This document shows positions 10,450-21,149 of a stretch of 64,000 nt of DNA, one piece after another. The stretch comes from Bacillus sp. JCM 19058 (lineage in GTDB: Bacteria; Bacillota; Bacilli; Bacillales_H; Bacillaceae_D): contig BAXO01000015.1 in NCBI GenBank assembly GCA_001310555.1, positions 12,246 to 76,245 on the forward strand, written 5' to 3'. Every line of letters starts with the position of its first letter. Position 1 is the stretch's first letter. Below the pieces are notes generated by a model. It saw only the letters and a program-made list of their open reading frames with translations. It made no database searches and was not told where the DNA came from. Both the position numbers and the translations under genes were made by a program.

Positions 10450-12093
10450 GTGAAAGCGAATCTGGAGCGTGACAAAATGAGTAACGACCAATTGTTCGAA
10501 ATGATTGCGGCAGCGAAAGCCGTGGAGGAGGGGCGTCTGAGTATCGAACAGCTCGTAGGTTCCTCTAACAAGGAGGAGGTACATCGGAAACTAAATGAGG
10601 TAACGAAGGCGATTCTATCAGCTCTCGAACAGGCGGAAGGCTCCGATGATCCCCGCCTGAACGATCTCCTGCAGGAGCAAGCGGTGTCCCGCATTTACCA
10701 CTACCTGTAAGTAAGGAAAGCTTTCCCTACACTAGCGCGCTGCTTCTATATGACAATCAACGATCGACGCTCGAGCCGAAGCAGCAAAAATCCCGATATG
10801 CCGATACCTTCCCGGGAAGCGTTCCCGAAGACGCACAAGTGTTGAACGTGAGGATGTCATCGTAAATTTCGATTATGAGGACCTATCTTATTTGCGGATG
10901 CTCGTACCACCGGATACTTGGCAAAGCACCGGCTTGTATGCCTCTGCAGGAAGTGTGATAACAATTGAAGTGCCGGAGAACAGCGGGCAATTGGACATAC
11001 AGGTCGGCGCTCATACGGATAAGCTCGGTCATCTCTTGAGCTGGGAGCGAGCACCGATTGTCGCTTTGAGGGATTCGCTAAAGCCGGGTGTGAACCAAAT
11101 CAGTAGTCCGTTCGGCGGTCTGATTTACCTTATACCGACAAGAAGCGAAAAGGCAAAGACTGAGACAGTAACGATTAGCGGCGCGATTCGCGCTCCGTAT
11201 TTTATTCTCGGGGAGACAGATATTGATAAATGGAATGAGACGATAAAGCATTACCCAGCGCCTTGGGCAGAGCTCCGTGGGGAGCAAGTGATTCACACGC
11301 TTCCTTCTTCAATCATTAAAGAGCTGGATAGACCCGATCAAGTTATGCAAAAGTGGGACGACATGGTTGAACAGTACAATAAGCTCGTCGGACTTACTCA
11401 GGACGGGTCATTGCCACACCGGAGTCCTGACCGCCCACACCGTTATACGGCAGATATTCAAATCAGTGCGGGATATATGCATGCAGGTTACCCGATTATG
11501 ATTCCGATTATCCCGCAGCTGCCCAGACGGTTGACTTCGCTCAAGTTCAATCCCTTGAAGGTGGGGATTTTGGCACGAGATGGGTCATGAGTATCAGCAA
11601 GTTGCTTGGTTTTGGAACGATATTGTCGAGGTTTCTGTTAATATTTACTCACTTTACATACAGGATTATTACGGGAACCCGTCCCGACTGCTAACAAAGG
11701 ATGATAGTGGGCAAACGTACTATGACGCCGCTTTTGCATTTTTAAATAACAACGATGCGAATAAAAACTTTAATCAAATCGGCTTGTTTGAGCGGTTAGT
11801 CATGATTAGGCAGCTACAGATGGCGTACGGCTGGGAATTCTTTACGAATTTGCATATCGCGTATCGCGAATTACCGGAGGAGGAATTACCGGAAAAGGAA
11901 AATGATCAGCAAAAAAATAGATCGCTTCGTCACGATGTCAGCTAAGGTTAGCGGCGAAAACCTACTCGAGTTTTTCCGGCTCTGGGGTATGCCGTATTCA
12001 GCCGAGGCAAAAGCTCAGGTAAATGCTCTCGAGTTGCCGGAGCCTTCCGTGCCATTGTGGACATTGAGGGAAGAGGGTGAAAGTCCGAATTAG
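10450..12093 (+). CDS. Peptidase M60 (enhancin/mucinase-like zinc metalloprotease), frameshifted
   Basis: M60 peptidases bind glycans and cleave glycoproteins such as mucins. The zinc site WGFWHEMGHEYQQ (HExxHxxxxx type) is encoded at about 11560-11600. The upstream frames give YADTFPGSVPED and then VNFDYEDLSYLRMLVPPDTW and STGLYASAGSVITIEVPEN, the family's N-terminal carbohydrate-binding sandwich. The C-terminal part is IDRFVTMSAKVSGENLLEFF. At least five frame changes are needed, including A7 at 11911-11917. GTG 10450 is the best start, 9 bases after AAGGAGG. No signal peptide is seen, unusual for this family; either export is non-classical or the N-terminus is mis-sequenced. It has its own TTCACA-box promoter. 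Confidence 0.82.
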
Positions 12094-12105
12094 TCGCTTG
12101 ATTCG

Positions 12106-12145
12106 AAAATGCCTATGAAGTATCGAAACACTTCCTAGGCATTTT
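12106..12145 (+). terminator. Terminator after the M60 peptidase gene
   Basis: A 16-base arm (12106-12121) pairs with 12130-12145 with a single mismatch, and the 3' arm ends in TTTT. It lies 13 bases past the stop codon of the peptidase. Confidence 0.75.
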
Positions 12146-12211
12146 ATGAGAATTTCGTTCTAATCTGAGCAAAGTAAAAGGGGCAGTTTCTTAATGAAGA
12201 AAAAAATAAAA

Positions 12212-12272
12212 TTAATATTTAATGTAAAGTGACTTTATAATGTTATCGGCAAAATAAATGTAAGCGCTATCT
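12212..12272 (+). promoter_or_regulatory. Possible promoter with perfect cre (CcpA) site, no clear downstream gene
   Basis: TTAATA (12212-12217), 18 bases, then TATAAT (12236-12241) form a plausible promoter. TGTAAGCGCTATCT at 12259-12272 matches the Bacillus cre consensus TGWAARCGYTWNCW at all 14 positions and lies just downstream of the predicted start of transcription, a repressing position. No convincing gene follows before 12938. The 12146-12746 stretch otherwise shows only a tiny open frame (about 17 codons from 12321) and a hairpin at 12566-12603 (GTTACTTG/CAAGTAAC). A promoter this far away could still read into the operon at 12938. Confidence 0.45.
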
Positions 12273-12746
12273 TCAATCGCCGTCTATAACGATGAATACC
12301 GAGAGAAAATAACAACTAAAATGAAGGAGCGTTTCCTTGTCCAGGCACAGAGGCTGAAAGAGATCAATAGATAATCCGTATTTTTGCTTTGGCACGTGCA
12401 TCTAATAAAAATAAGAAGATTAATTTTGTCCCGTAGTCTGGAAAAGATACTACGACTGTGGCTTTTGTTGGTAGAAGAAAGTGGCAAACAACCGGGGGTT
12501 AAGGGGTATGGAATTTGTCTGCCTAGGGGAAGCTCCATTTTAATTGTCAAAGAATTTTGAATGCGGTTACTTGCAGCTTACTCAGTAGGCAGCTTCAAGT
12601 AACAAAGGCGTAAATGTCGCAAGAGGCAAGTGTTTGCTTTTCCCTTTCAATGTCTTGTGTAAGCTTGTGTAAGATTAAGTACTTTTTTATCCTTTTGTAA
12701 ACGGTGGCGTGAGCGATTGGATGTTGTGGTAGCTGTACGTTGGGTG

Positions 12747-12792
12747 TTACACGGTTATCTTCACACGAAATTCACAACGGCTTTGTTATGAT
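12747..12792 (+). promoter_or_regulatory. TTCACA direct-repeat box (Pho-box-like), distal operon promoter
   Basis: TTCACAC at 12760 and TTCACAA at 12771 (11-bp period) form the core. A third, less well phased TTACAC lies at 12747. The -10 TATGAT (12787-12792) begins 9 bases after the core. It lies about 150 bp upstream of the ABC operon start and is the first of two stacked promoters. Confidence 0.6.
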
Positions 12793-12831
12793 TAAGTTGT
12801 GAATACATGTTATAACAAGGCTTTGTCGAAT

Positions 12832-12887
12832 TTTACACGAAATTATCGTTTTTTTTCACACTATATTCACATAGAGCTGATTACAAT
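12832..12887 (+). promoter_or_regulatory. Four-repeat Pho-box-like element and -10, proximal operon promoter
   Basis: TTCACAC at 12855 and TTCACAT at 12866 (11-bp period) are followed after 9 bases by TACAAT (12882-12887). Upstream, TTTACA at 12832 and TTATCG at 12843 would continue the 11-bp phase exactly if the T8 run at 12849-12856 is one base too long, as many runs in this window are. Four in-phase repeats would match the core region of strong PhoP-activated promoters. Confidence 0.6.
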
Positions 12888-12937
12888 GGAAAAAGACTTT
12901 AATTGAGTAAATTATTGTGCGAAGGAGGATGATTTGA

Positions 12938-14068
12938 TTGGCAAGGATATTGCTGAATAATGTGTCCAAACAATACGGCAAGTTCAAGGAATACGCTGTA
13001 AAGGATTTTAATCTGGATATTAAGGACAAGGAATTCTTAGTCTTCCTTGGGCCATCAGGGTGCGGGAAATCAACGACCCTGCGGATGGTTGCCGGACTTG
13101 AGGATATTTCAGAAGGAGAAATTTTCATCGGAGACACTCTTGTAAATGATTATCCGCCAAAAGATCGAGATATTTCGATGGTTTTTCAAAACTATGCCTT
13201 ATACCCGAATATGACCGTTTATGAAAACGTTGCCTTCGGGCTTAGGTTAAGGAAATATCCAAAGCACGAAATTGATTTGGCTGTGAAACGAGCAGCCCGT
13301 GTCTTGGAAATTGAAAACTTCTTATCTCGGAAACCAAGGGAGTTGTCAGGGGGACAAAGGCAGCGTGTTGCGCTGGGACGGGCGATTGTTCGAAGTCCGC
13401 AAGCCTTTCTGATGGATGAACCGCTTTCTAACTTGGATGCGAGACTGCGGGTGCAAATGCGTTCGGAGTTTATTAGTATTCACCGTAGAATCGGTGTGAC
13501 GACCGTTTATGTTACCCATGATCAGGTTGAGGCGATGACGATGGGAGATCGGGTCGTCGTTATGGATAAAGGGGTTATCCAGCAGGTAGACACGCCGGAG
13601 CAGGTATACAACAAGCCGGTCAATATGTTTGTTGCGAAATTTATTGGGAACCCGCCGATGAATTTTGTTGATGGAACGATCGTCGAACAAGATGGGCATA
13701 TTCATTTTTATACAAAGGCTTTTTCTGTCCGCTTGACCGGTGAGCAAGCGAACTTTCTAAGAAAGAAGAGACTGGTCAATCGTGAATTATATATGGGCAT
13801 TCGTCCGGAGCACACGAGTTTTGATGAAATTATGTTTGAAACGTATCCACATTCCTTAATTAAAGGCGTGTTGAAGTTTGATGAATTTGTTGGATCAGAT
13901 CGCTATTATCATTTGGATACAAACATCAACGATCCGTTTAGTGAAACATTTGTAGTCCGTGCTCATCCGCGGCACCATTTTGACGAAGGCATGGAAGTAA
14001 CAGTGGCTTTAGATATGAACAAAGCACTGTTTTTTACCAAAAACGACCGAAAGCTATTGATAGAATAA
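12938..14068 (+). CDS. ABC transporter ATP-binding protein, MsmK/UgpC type
   Basis: An intact 376-residue ATPase energising carbohydrate importers. It has Walker [10 protein letters not shown] near residue 37, the Q-loop [17 protein letters not shown], signature [14 protein letters not shown], Walker [16 protein letters not shown] and H-loop VTHDQVEA, followed by the C-terminal OB-like regulatory domain ([10 protein letters not shown]). The TTG start is placed by AAGGAGG at 12922. It is the first gene of a tightly packed operon with two pairs of permease genes, so it probably serves both. It may also serve the orphan binding proteins, since MsmK-type ATPases are known to be shared between importers. 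Confidence 0.92.
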   Translation: MARILLNNVSKQYGKFKEYAVKDFNLDIKDKEFLVFLGPSGCGKSTTLRMVAGLEDISEGEIFIGDTLVNDYPPKDRDISMVFQNYALYPNMTVYENVAFGLRLRKYPKHEIDLAVKRAARVLEIENFLSRKPRELSGGQRQRVALGRAIVRSPQAFLMDEPLSNLDARLRVQMRSEFISIHRRIGVTTVYVTHDQVEAMTMGDRVVVMDKGVIQQVDTPEQVYNKPVNMFVAKFIGNPPMNFVDGTIVEQDGHIHFYTKAFSVRLTGEQANFLRKKRLVNRELYMGIRPEHTSFDEIMFETYPHSLIKGVLKFDEFVGSDRYYHLDTNINDPFSETFVVRAHPRHHFDEGMEVTVALDMNKALFFTKNDRKLLIE

Positions 14069-14081
14069 TTTGGGAGGGGAA

Positions 14082-17000
14082 ATGATGGAAAATAGCAAAA
14101 ACAAACGACTCAGTCGCCGGCTATTAATCATTTTTCTTTCAGTGGTTCTGGTCGGAGGCCCATTTGTCACTCCTTTTATGTCGAGTCATGCAGTGTATGC
14201 GGAAACCGATCAATCATCGGATGAGGAAAATACTGAAGAGAACCAGCTATCTTTTAGTGAATCCGATCTTGAACTGGAGGACTATTACTATGATGTCCTG
14301 CAAGAATGGGAGGATGCAGGGATTCCACTAGGGACAGATTCGGTAGCTTTTCAGGCGAGTGATTTTGTTAGGACATCAGATGATGCAGAAGTCTCGATCG
14401 GAGCCTATGGAGGAAAAGACGATGTCCTTCTTTGGCCAGAGCAAAACGGCTGGGTCGAATATGAAGTGGAGGTCCCGAGGGAAGGATTATACGAAATAAC
14501 CGTTGAGAACTTACCATTTATGCAAGACGATGGTGGGAGTCGAACAGCAGCCATTATTACAGCTGAAGTCAATGGAGGCTATCCTTTTCGTGAGGCGCGA
14601 TCCATGTCTTTACGAAGAGCTTTTAGGGATCAGGATGATCAATTTGATGACGAAGGGAATCAAATACGTTCCTTGATCGATGAACTGACCGAATGGGAGA
14701 CTGAGGCCTTGCGCCATTCCGGGGGTTCCTATGTGGAACCACTTCTCTGGCATCTGGAAGAAGGGAAGAATACGATTCGAATTCAGTCCTTGATGCAACC
14801 GGTCGCCCTTAATACGTTTACGATTAGGCCAAAGACAGAAATTCCTTCCTATGAGGAGGCAAGGCAGCAATACCCTTCAGATGCTTCACCAGCAGAAGAG
14901 ACGATCGAGCTTGAAGCGGAAGAATTTACGCAAAAAAACTCGACATCAATTCAAGTACAGTATGATCGCGATGCGCTGACGACGCCTAAATCGTTAGAGC
15001 GTATTTTATTTAACACGCTTGGTGGAGAAAGCTGGTTCGAGGGTGGTCAGGCGGTTACTTGGGAATTTGATGTGCCTGAAGACGGGTTGTATAAAATTTC
15101 ATTCAGAGCTTTACAAAACTTTAGAACAAATTTAGCGGTTTATCGAAGCGTTTTCATTAATGGTGAGGTTCCGTTTGACGATTTGATCAATTACCAAATT
15201 CCGTACGCTTCGAGATGGCAGGAAGTAACTTTAGCCGACGAAGAAGGAACGGCGTATGAATTTTATTTGGAAAAAGGGAAAAACACAATCAAACTGGAAG
15301 CGACCTACGAGCCTTTCGTTCCGCTGTTAATTGATATTGATGAAGTTTCCTTAGAAATTCGCAGCTTACTACAAAAGCTACGTATTGCAACAGGGGATCG
15401 AAATGATGAGTTTCGTGTGTGGAATGTGAATGAAGAATTGCCGGGTGTGATCGAACGGTTTGAAACGTTGTCCGCTAAATATAAGGCCATGGCCCAGCAA
15501 ATGATCGATATCAATCGCATGACGAGTAATGTTTCACAGTCGTTTGAGTCGAGTGCTGAAGACATTGATCGATTGCTTAGAAAGCCTAATGAAATTCCGA
15601 GCAACCAAATCATGATCGGCTCACTTGAGGAACGCTTGGAAACGCAGCGTCAGGATTTGATGAACGGGCCGCTTCAGCTTGACAAAGTTTATGCCGCACC
15701 AGTTGATCAAGAATTTCCAAGAATGACAGCGAACATGTTTGAGCGGCTCGGAAGCACGTTCTCCGGACTGATCTATTCCTTTACGAACACAAACCAGTTA
15801 CGTAGCCAAAAGGATGATGAGCTGAACGTTTGGATGATGTGGGGGCGAGACTACGCAGAGGAACTACAGCAGTTGGCTGACCAGCGTTTTACACCGGAAT
15901 ACGGAATTAAAGTTAACGTCAATGTTATCCAGGATCAAAACCTGCTAATTATGGCGAAGGCTGCTGGTATTATGCCTGATCTCGCAATGGGGATCCCGAG
16001 TGGTATGCCATTTGAGATGGCTTTACGGGGAGCAGCCAAGGATATATCCGAAATGCCGGGAGCGGATGAGGTTCTGTCGCAGTATGCGCCAGGAGCATTG
16101 TATCCGTATTATTACGACGGTGGTTATTACGGTGTTCCTGAGACGATTAATTTCAGGGTCATGTTTTACCGTAAAGACATTTTGGCACAGTTAGGGCTCG
16201 ATGCGCCTCAGACATGGCAGGACGTCTATGATATGGTCCCAACTTTATTGCAAAATCAATACAATTTTTACGCTGATCCGAAAGACTTTTCCTATATGCT
16301 GTTCCAGAATGGTGTCGATTTGTACACGGAAGACGGACTTTCTACTGGACTGAATAAGCCAGAAGGTTCAGAGCCTTTAATGAGTGGACAGATCTGTTTA
16401 ACTTGCACGGAATGGATCGACAGGTAGCCAGCTTCTATCAACAGTTCAGACGAGGAACGATGCCGGTCGGCATTTCTGACTTTAACCAATATATGCAACT
16501 GTTAGTGGCGGCGCCAGAAATTCTCAATGTTTGGGGAATTGCCCCGATTCCAGGAAGACCCGGTGATAGTGGTGATATTGAGCGCTGGGCAGGGGGCACA
16601 GGGATGGGAACGACAAGTGTCATGATGTTTAACGATACGCCTCCCGAAAAGCAGGACGTCGCTTGGGAGTTTATCAAATGGTACACCTCTGCGGAAATTC
16701 AAACGGAGTATGGAATTAATCTTGAACAATTCCGCGGCGAAACTTTTCGCTGGAACTCCGCTAATATCGAAGCATTTTCACGTATGCCATGGCGGCAAAA
16801 CGATCTGCAAGCCCTTTTGGATCAATGGCGCTGGGTGAAGGATGTACCGAATGTTCCGGGTGGTTATATGACGACGCGTCAGCTTGACTTTGCTTGGAAC
16901 AATGTCGTCATTAACGATGAGAATCCGCGAATCGAGCTAGAGGAAGCAATTAAAGAGATCAACCGTGAGATGAGGCGGAAGCAGGAAGAGTTTGGAATTA

Positions 17001-17086
17001 TTGATGAGGGCGGCAGTATCGTCAATACGCTGGATCTTCCCCAAATAACAGAGCCTTGGAAAGGGGTGGAACCGTATGTCGAATAA
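14082..17086 (+). CDS. Binding protein with large N-terminal carbohydrate-binding-like region (frameshifted)
   Basis: About 1000 residues after repairing one missing base near 16385; a normal binding protein has about 430. A signal peptide (IIFLSVVLVGG) is followed by an acidic linker, then two beta-sandwich modules resembling CBM6/35-type domains (about residues 110-260: GWVEYEVEVPREGLYEITVE; about 290-450: AVTWEFDVPEDGLYKISFRA). A helical spacer (450-570) and a family 1 solute-binding domain (from about 579, DELNVWMMWGRDYAEEL) follow. There is no lipobox, so anchoring is unclear. Start ATG 14082 or 14085 after GGGAGGGG. It overlaps the next permease gene by 11 bases. It probably presents a polysaccharide to the importer. 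Confidence 0.85.
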
Positions 17087-18070
17087 AGTGCAAGCCGAAA
17101 CAGCCCAAGGTCAGATTTCCACTGGCCTTGGGAAGCCCAAGCAAGGCTTCGGGAAGAAATTTAAAAAAACTTCTCGCTGAAATGTGGAAAAAACGCTTGT
17201 CCTATATTTTTATCGCACCTTTTTTTCGTGATGTTTTTCGTGTTCACCTTGATTCCAGTTGCTGCAGGGGTAGTTTTAAGTCTAACCTACTTCAACTCAA
17301 TTGAGTTCCCTACTTGGATTGGGTGGCTCAATTACCAGAACATGTTTTCACAAGATATCGTCTTTTTACAGAACGTATTGCCGAACACTTTTAAGTTTGC
17401 CTTGTTTGTTGGCCCTGTAGGCTATGTACTGGCGTTTTTGCTTGCCTGGTTTATCGCCCAATTGCCACAAACCTTAAGGATGGGCTATGCACTTGCTATG
17501 TATGCTCCGTCACTGACGGCAGGTGTTGCTATGGCCGTCGTTTGGCAAGTAATGTTTACCGGGGACCGGACCGGGTATATTAACAGCTTCCTTTTACAAG
17601 CCGGATTTATTAACGAACCGATTATCTTTTTATTGGATCAAGACTGGCTCTTGAACATTATGATTCTAGTCTCGATATGGTCCAGTATGGGTATTGGCTT
17701 TCTGGCTCTACTCGCCGGTGTTTTGAATGTAGATAAATCCTTGTATGAAGCAGGCCGGATTGACGGTATTTCCACTCGATTGCAGGAAATTTGGTATATC
17801 ACCATACCGATGATGAAACCGCAAATGTTGTTCGCGGCCGTAATGGCTATCGTTCACACCTTGCAATCAGGGGAAATCGGTGTGCAGTTAGCGGGAGAAA
17901 ACCCCACGCCTAACTATGCTGGTCAAGTAATGGTCACTCATATTGAGGATTACGGGTTTATTCGCTTTGAGTTGGGATATGCCAGCGCAGTTTCAGTGGC
18001 ATTGCTCATCATGATGTTTCTTTTAAGTCGGATTTTCTTCATGGTATTGGGCGAAAAGGAGGATGAATGA
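17076..18070 (+). CDS. Sugar ABC transporter permease, MalF/UgpA type (frameshifted)
   Basis: First membrane subunit of the importer served by the preceding binding protein. ATG 17076 overlaps the upstream stop. Removing one base from A7 at 17163-17169 and one from T7 at 17220-17226 gives a continuous protein starting MSNKVQAETAQG, then KKLLAEMWKKRLSYIFIAPFF and the open part VMFFVFTLIPVAAGVVLSL. Six membrane segments are present, and the ATPase-contact loop reads LYEAGRIDGIS (EAA motif). It ends by overlapping the next gene at ATGATG (18067-18072). Confidence 0.88.
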
Positions 18071-18991
18071 TGCAGAAGCTGGCGGAAAAACTTAAGCAGT
18101 TACGAAAAACATTGAAGTGGACATGGATTGGCTTTTGGCGCGATATGAGAAATTTGGATATCACCCAGTGGATCATCTTATTTTTTTCTCACGATTATGG
18201 CCGTTTTTATGCTTCTGCCGCTGGTTTATATTTTTAACCATGCGTTCAAGCCGCTGCACGAGCTCTTTCTCTTTCCACCGACCTTTATCGTAAGGGATCC
18301 GACGTGGCAGAACTTCGTCGAACTAATGTCGTTAACGCAAAGTACGTTCGTCCCAGTATCCCGCTACTTGTTCAACAGTATCGTTGTCACATTGATTACG
18401 ACAGCAGGGATGGTTATCACTGGTGCGCTGTGTGCTTACCCGCTTTCAAAGCATAAGTTCCCAGGGTCAAAACTAGTTTTCTCATTAATTATGATCTCTA
18501 TTTTGATCGTGCCGACGGTTATTCAAATTCCGAGTTATGTGGTTGTACAAAGTTTAGGTATTTTTAATACGTATCTTGGTCATGTGCTTCCAGTCATTGC
18601 CATGCCTGTCGGTGTGTTTTTAATGAAACAATTCATGGATCAAGTGCCAGATGAAATATTGGAGGCGGCGAAGATTGATGGAGCGACGGAGTTGGGCATT
18701 TTTATGAAAGTGGTCGTACCGATCGTTATGCCAGCCGTAGCTACGATTACGATTCTTGCCTTCCAAGGTGCATGGAGTAATGCGGCAACATCGCAAATGT
18801 ATATGCAGGATGAATCGATGAAAACCTTACCGTTTTACATGTCGACATTAACAGCAAACCTAGCCAATTCCGTTGCTAGGCAAGGAGCTGCTGCCGCGGG
18901 AGCATTAATTATGTTTCTTCCGCAACTAATTATTTTCTTGTTCTTTCAAGGTAAAGTCATTAAGACGATGGCCCACTCAGGAATCAAGTAA
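18070..18991 (+). CDS. Sugar ABC transporter permease, MalG/UgpE type (frameshifted)
   Basis: Second membrane subunit, partner of the preceding gene. The N-terminus is MQKLAEKLKQLRK; after removing one base from T7 at 18181-18187 it continues WIILFFLTIMAVFMLLPLVY. The EAA loop reads EILEAAKIDGATELGIF. The reading frame ends FFQGKVIKTMAHSGIK. Start and stop codons of neighbouring genes overlap, which suggests translational coupling. The frame after the run is intact. Confidence 0.88.
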
Positions 18992-19015
18992 CAAGAAAAG
19001 AAAGGAGGTTTGGAT

Positions 19016-21149
19016 GTGTATTGCTATAAGTTGATGATGAAGAGAGTACTACTCGCAGTGGTCTGTCTCTTAACAGTAATGACGGCATTTCCCATTGCAG
19101 CCGGTGCTGAAGTTCCGTATCGAACGTTTACGCAAGACAGCTTTGGGCGGACGATCTTTTCACAGCCTGCGTATGCTCCGGCGAAGGTTGTCGGCCGAGA
19201 TATTTATATCGAAGATGAAAACGGAGATGAACTATACTCTCCGTTAAACAAACCGCAGGATCTGTTCATTGATCAGCGCGATCATATTTATATTGCTGAC
19301 ACGGGGAATAACCGGATTGTTCATTTTGACGAAAATGAAGAACTTGTACAAGTCATTACCGTTCCTGATAGTCCGCTTAATCAGCCAAGTGGTTTGTTTG
19401 TTAGCGAAAAAGGAGATATTTATGTCGCCGACAGCGGAAATAATCGGGTTATTCGTCTAAGTCAAGACGGCGAGCTCCTGCAGGAATTCTCTAATCCGCA
19501 ATCTGATTTGATTAGCGATTCGTTCGTGTTTGAGCCGACGAATATGGTGGTCGATCGAAGAGGTTTTGTGTACGTTGTTTCACGAGGAACATTCCAGGGA
19601 GTTGTTCAATTCGATAATGAGGCCAATTTTTACGGCTTTTACGGAACGAACTCAACGGAAGTGTCGATTATGGACCGAGTTCGGCGTATTTTTTTACACA
19701 GAGGAGCAATTAAGCAGACAAGTTCGACTGCTTCCAACTCCAATCCGGAGCCTTGACATCGACGATAATGGCTTTATTTATACCGTATCTGGCTCAAATA
19801 AGGAGCAAATTAAAAAACTGAATGTCCGTGGAGAAAATCAGTGGCAAGACTTATCATTCGGTGAAGAAATCGGCGATCGATTTGTCAGTTCGACCGCTTC
19901 AAGCGAGCCTGTTGAAGCGCAGCTCACCGATGCGAGCGTAGATGAGAACGGAAATGTGACAGTTGTTGATAAAGCGAGAAATAGCGTTTCTCAGTATGAT
20001 ATGAATGGTAATTTACTGTTTCTATGGACCGGACGTGTATCTGTCGGTACTCCTCAAATGGGGATTAACCAAAGTCCGGTTGCCGTCGATACGAATTCGA
20101 AAAATGAAATCTTCATTCTTGACGATGCGTTAAACTTTGCTCAAGTCCTAGAACCGACTGAGTTTGGGACAGCGGTTCATCAAGCGTACATTATGACGCG
20201 GGATGGAAGATACGAGGAGAGTGAGCAATATTGGGAGTATATCGTCAAGCTGAATGCCCACTTTACGCCGGCCTACGCAGGACTGGCCAGAGCGGCCTTT
20301 TATCGGGAAAATTATGAGGAAGCCTTAGAGCTATATCGTTTGGCAGGAGATGCCGTAGGCTATTCCGATGCTTTTTGGCAGGTGCGGCTTGAGTGGTTCC
20401 AGAAGAACTTTGCCTTTATGGCCAATACAATGGTTATACTTGCCGTTGGTCTCCTGATCGGAGCGAAAATGAGGAAAAGGCTTAAATTTTCTTTCCGCTC
20501 CTCTAAAAAGGAAAAGGACGAGAGAAAGCGAATATGGCTGCTGGAGCAATTAAAACAGGCCTTTGTCAATTTAAAGCATCCGCTTGATGGATTTACCGAT
20601 TTAAGGTTTATGAATAAAGGCGGCTATTTAAGTGCCTTTATTATACTCGCTTTAGTCATTACTATCGTACTGGCAAAGGTGTTTTTGACCGGTTTTGCCT
20701 TCAATCCGGTTCCTCCCGGACAAGTCAATGTCGGTTCGATTCTCTCGATAGGAGCGGTCGTCTGGGTTTCCTTTGTCATCTGCCATTACTTGATCGGCTC
20801 GATAAAGCAAGGGGAAGCACGGTTTAAGGATATTTTCGTCGGAAGCTCCTATGCATTGTTCCCGGTCGTCTTGCTCGGCTTGCCGTTAGCTTTATTCTCG
20901 AATGTGATGACCTTAAGCGAGCTGGCAATTTATGAGTTTTTTGAGTTCTTGATGATCCTATGGAGTGCAGCTTTGTTTTTCTGGATGATTCAGGCGTTGC
21001 AAAATTACCGTGTCGGTGAGGCGGTCGTCAGCATCCTGTTAACCTTCTTCTCGATGGTGATGATGTGGGTATTGGCTTTCATTATCGTAGGTCTGTCGAG
21101 TGAAACCTTTAACTTTCTCTATACGATCTATCAGGAGGTGACGATGTAA
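19016..21149 (+). CDS. NHL-repeat / TPR-like / Yip1-type membrane protein (frameshifted)
   Basis: A 700-residue protein conserved in such operons. A signal peptide (MMKRVLLAVVCLLTVMTAF) precedes NHL beta-propeller repeats (QDLFIDQRDHIYIADTGNNR, GLFVSEKGDIYVADSGNNR). The break at T7 (19689-19695) is repaired by one base. More blades, then a TPR-like pair (AYIMTRDGRYEESEQYWEYI, AYAGLARAAFYRENYEEALE), one membrane helix near 20410, a basic loop and a five-helix Yip1-type domain follow. NHL propellers bind proteins or glycans, so it may be a surface scaffold for the importer. GTG 19016 is favoured by AAAGGAGG at 19001. Its TAA overlaps the next ATG (TAATG). Exact function unknown. Confidence 0.75.

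Noticed and set aside
12284..12550. 88-codon minus-strand frame in the intergenic region before the operon
   Set aside because: No ribosome site, no recognisable protein, and Ser/Arg/Leu-rich composition typical of chance frames.
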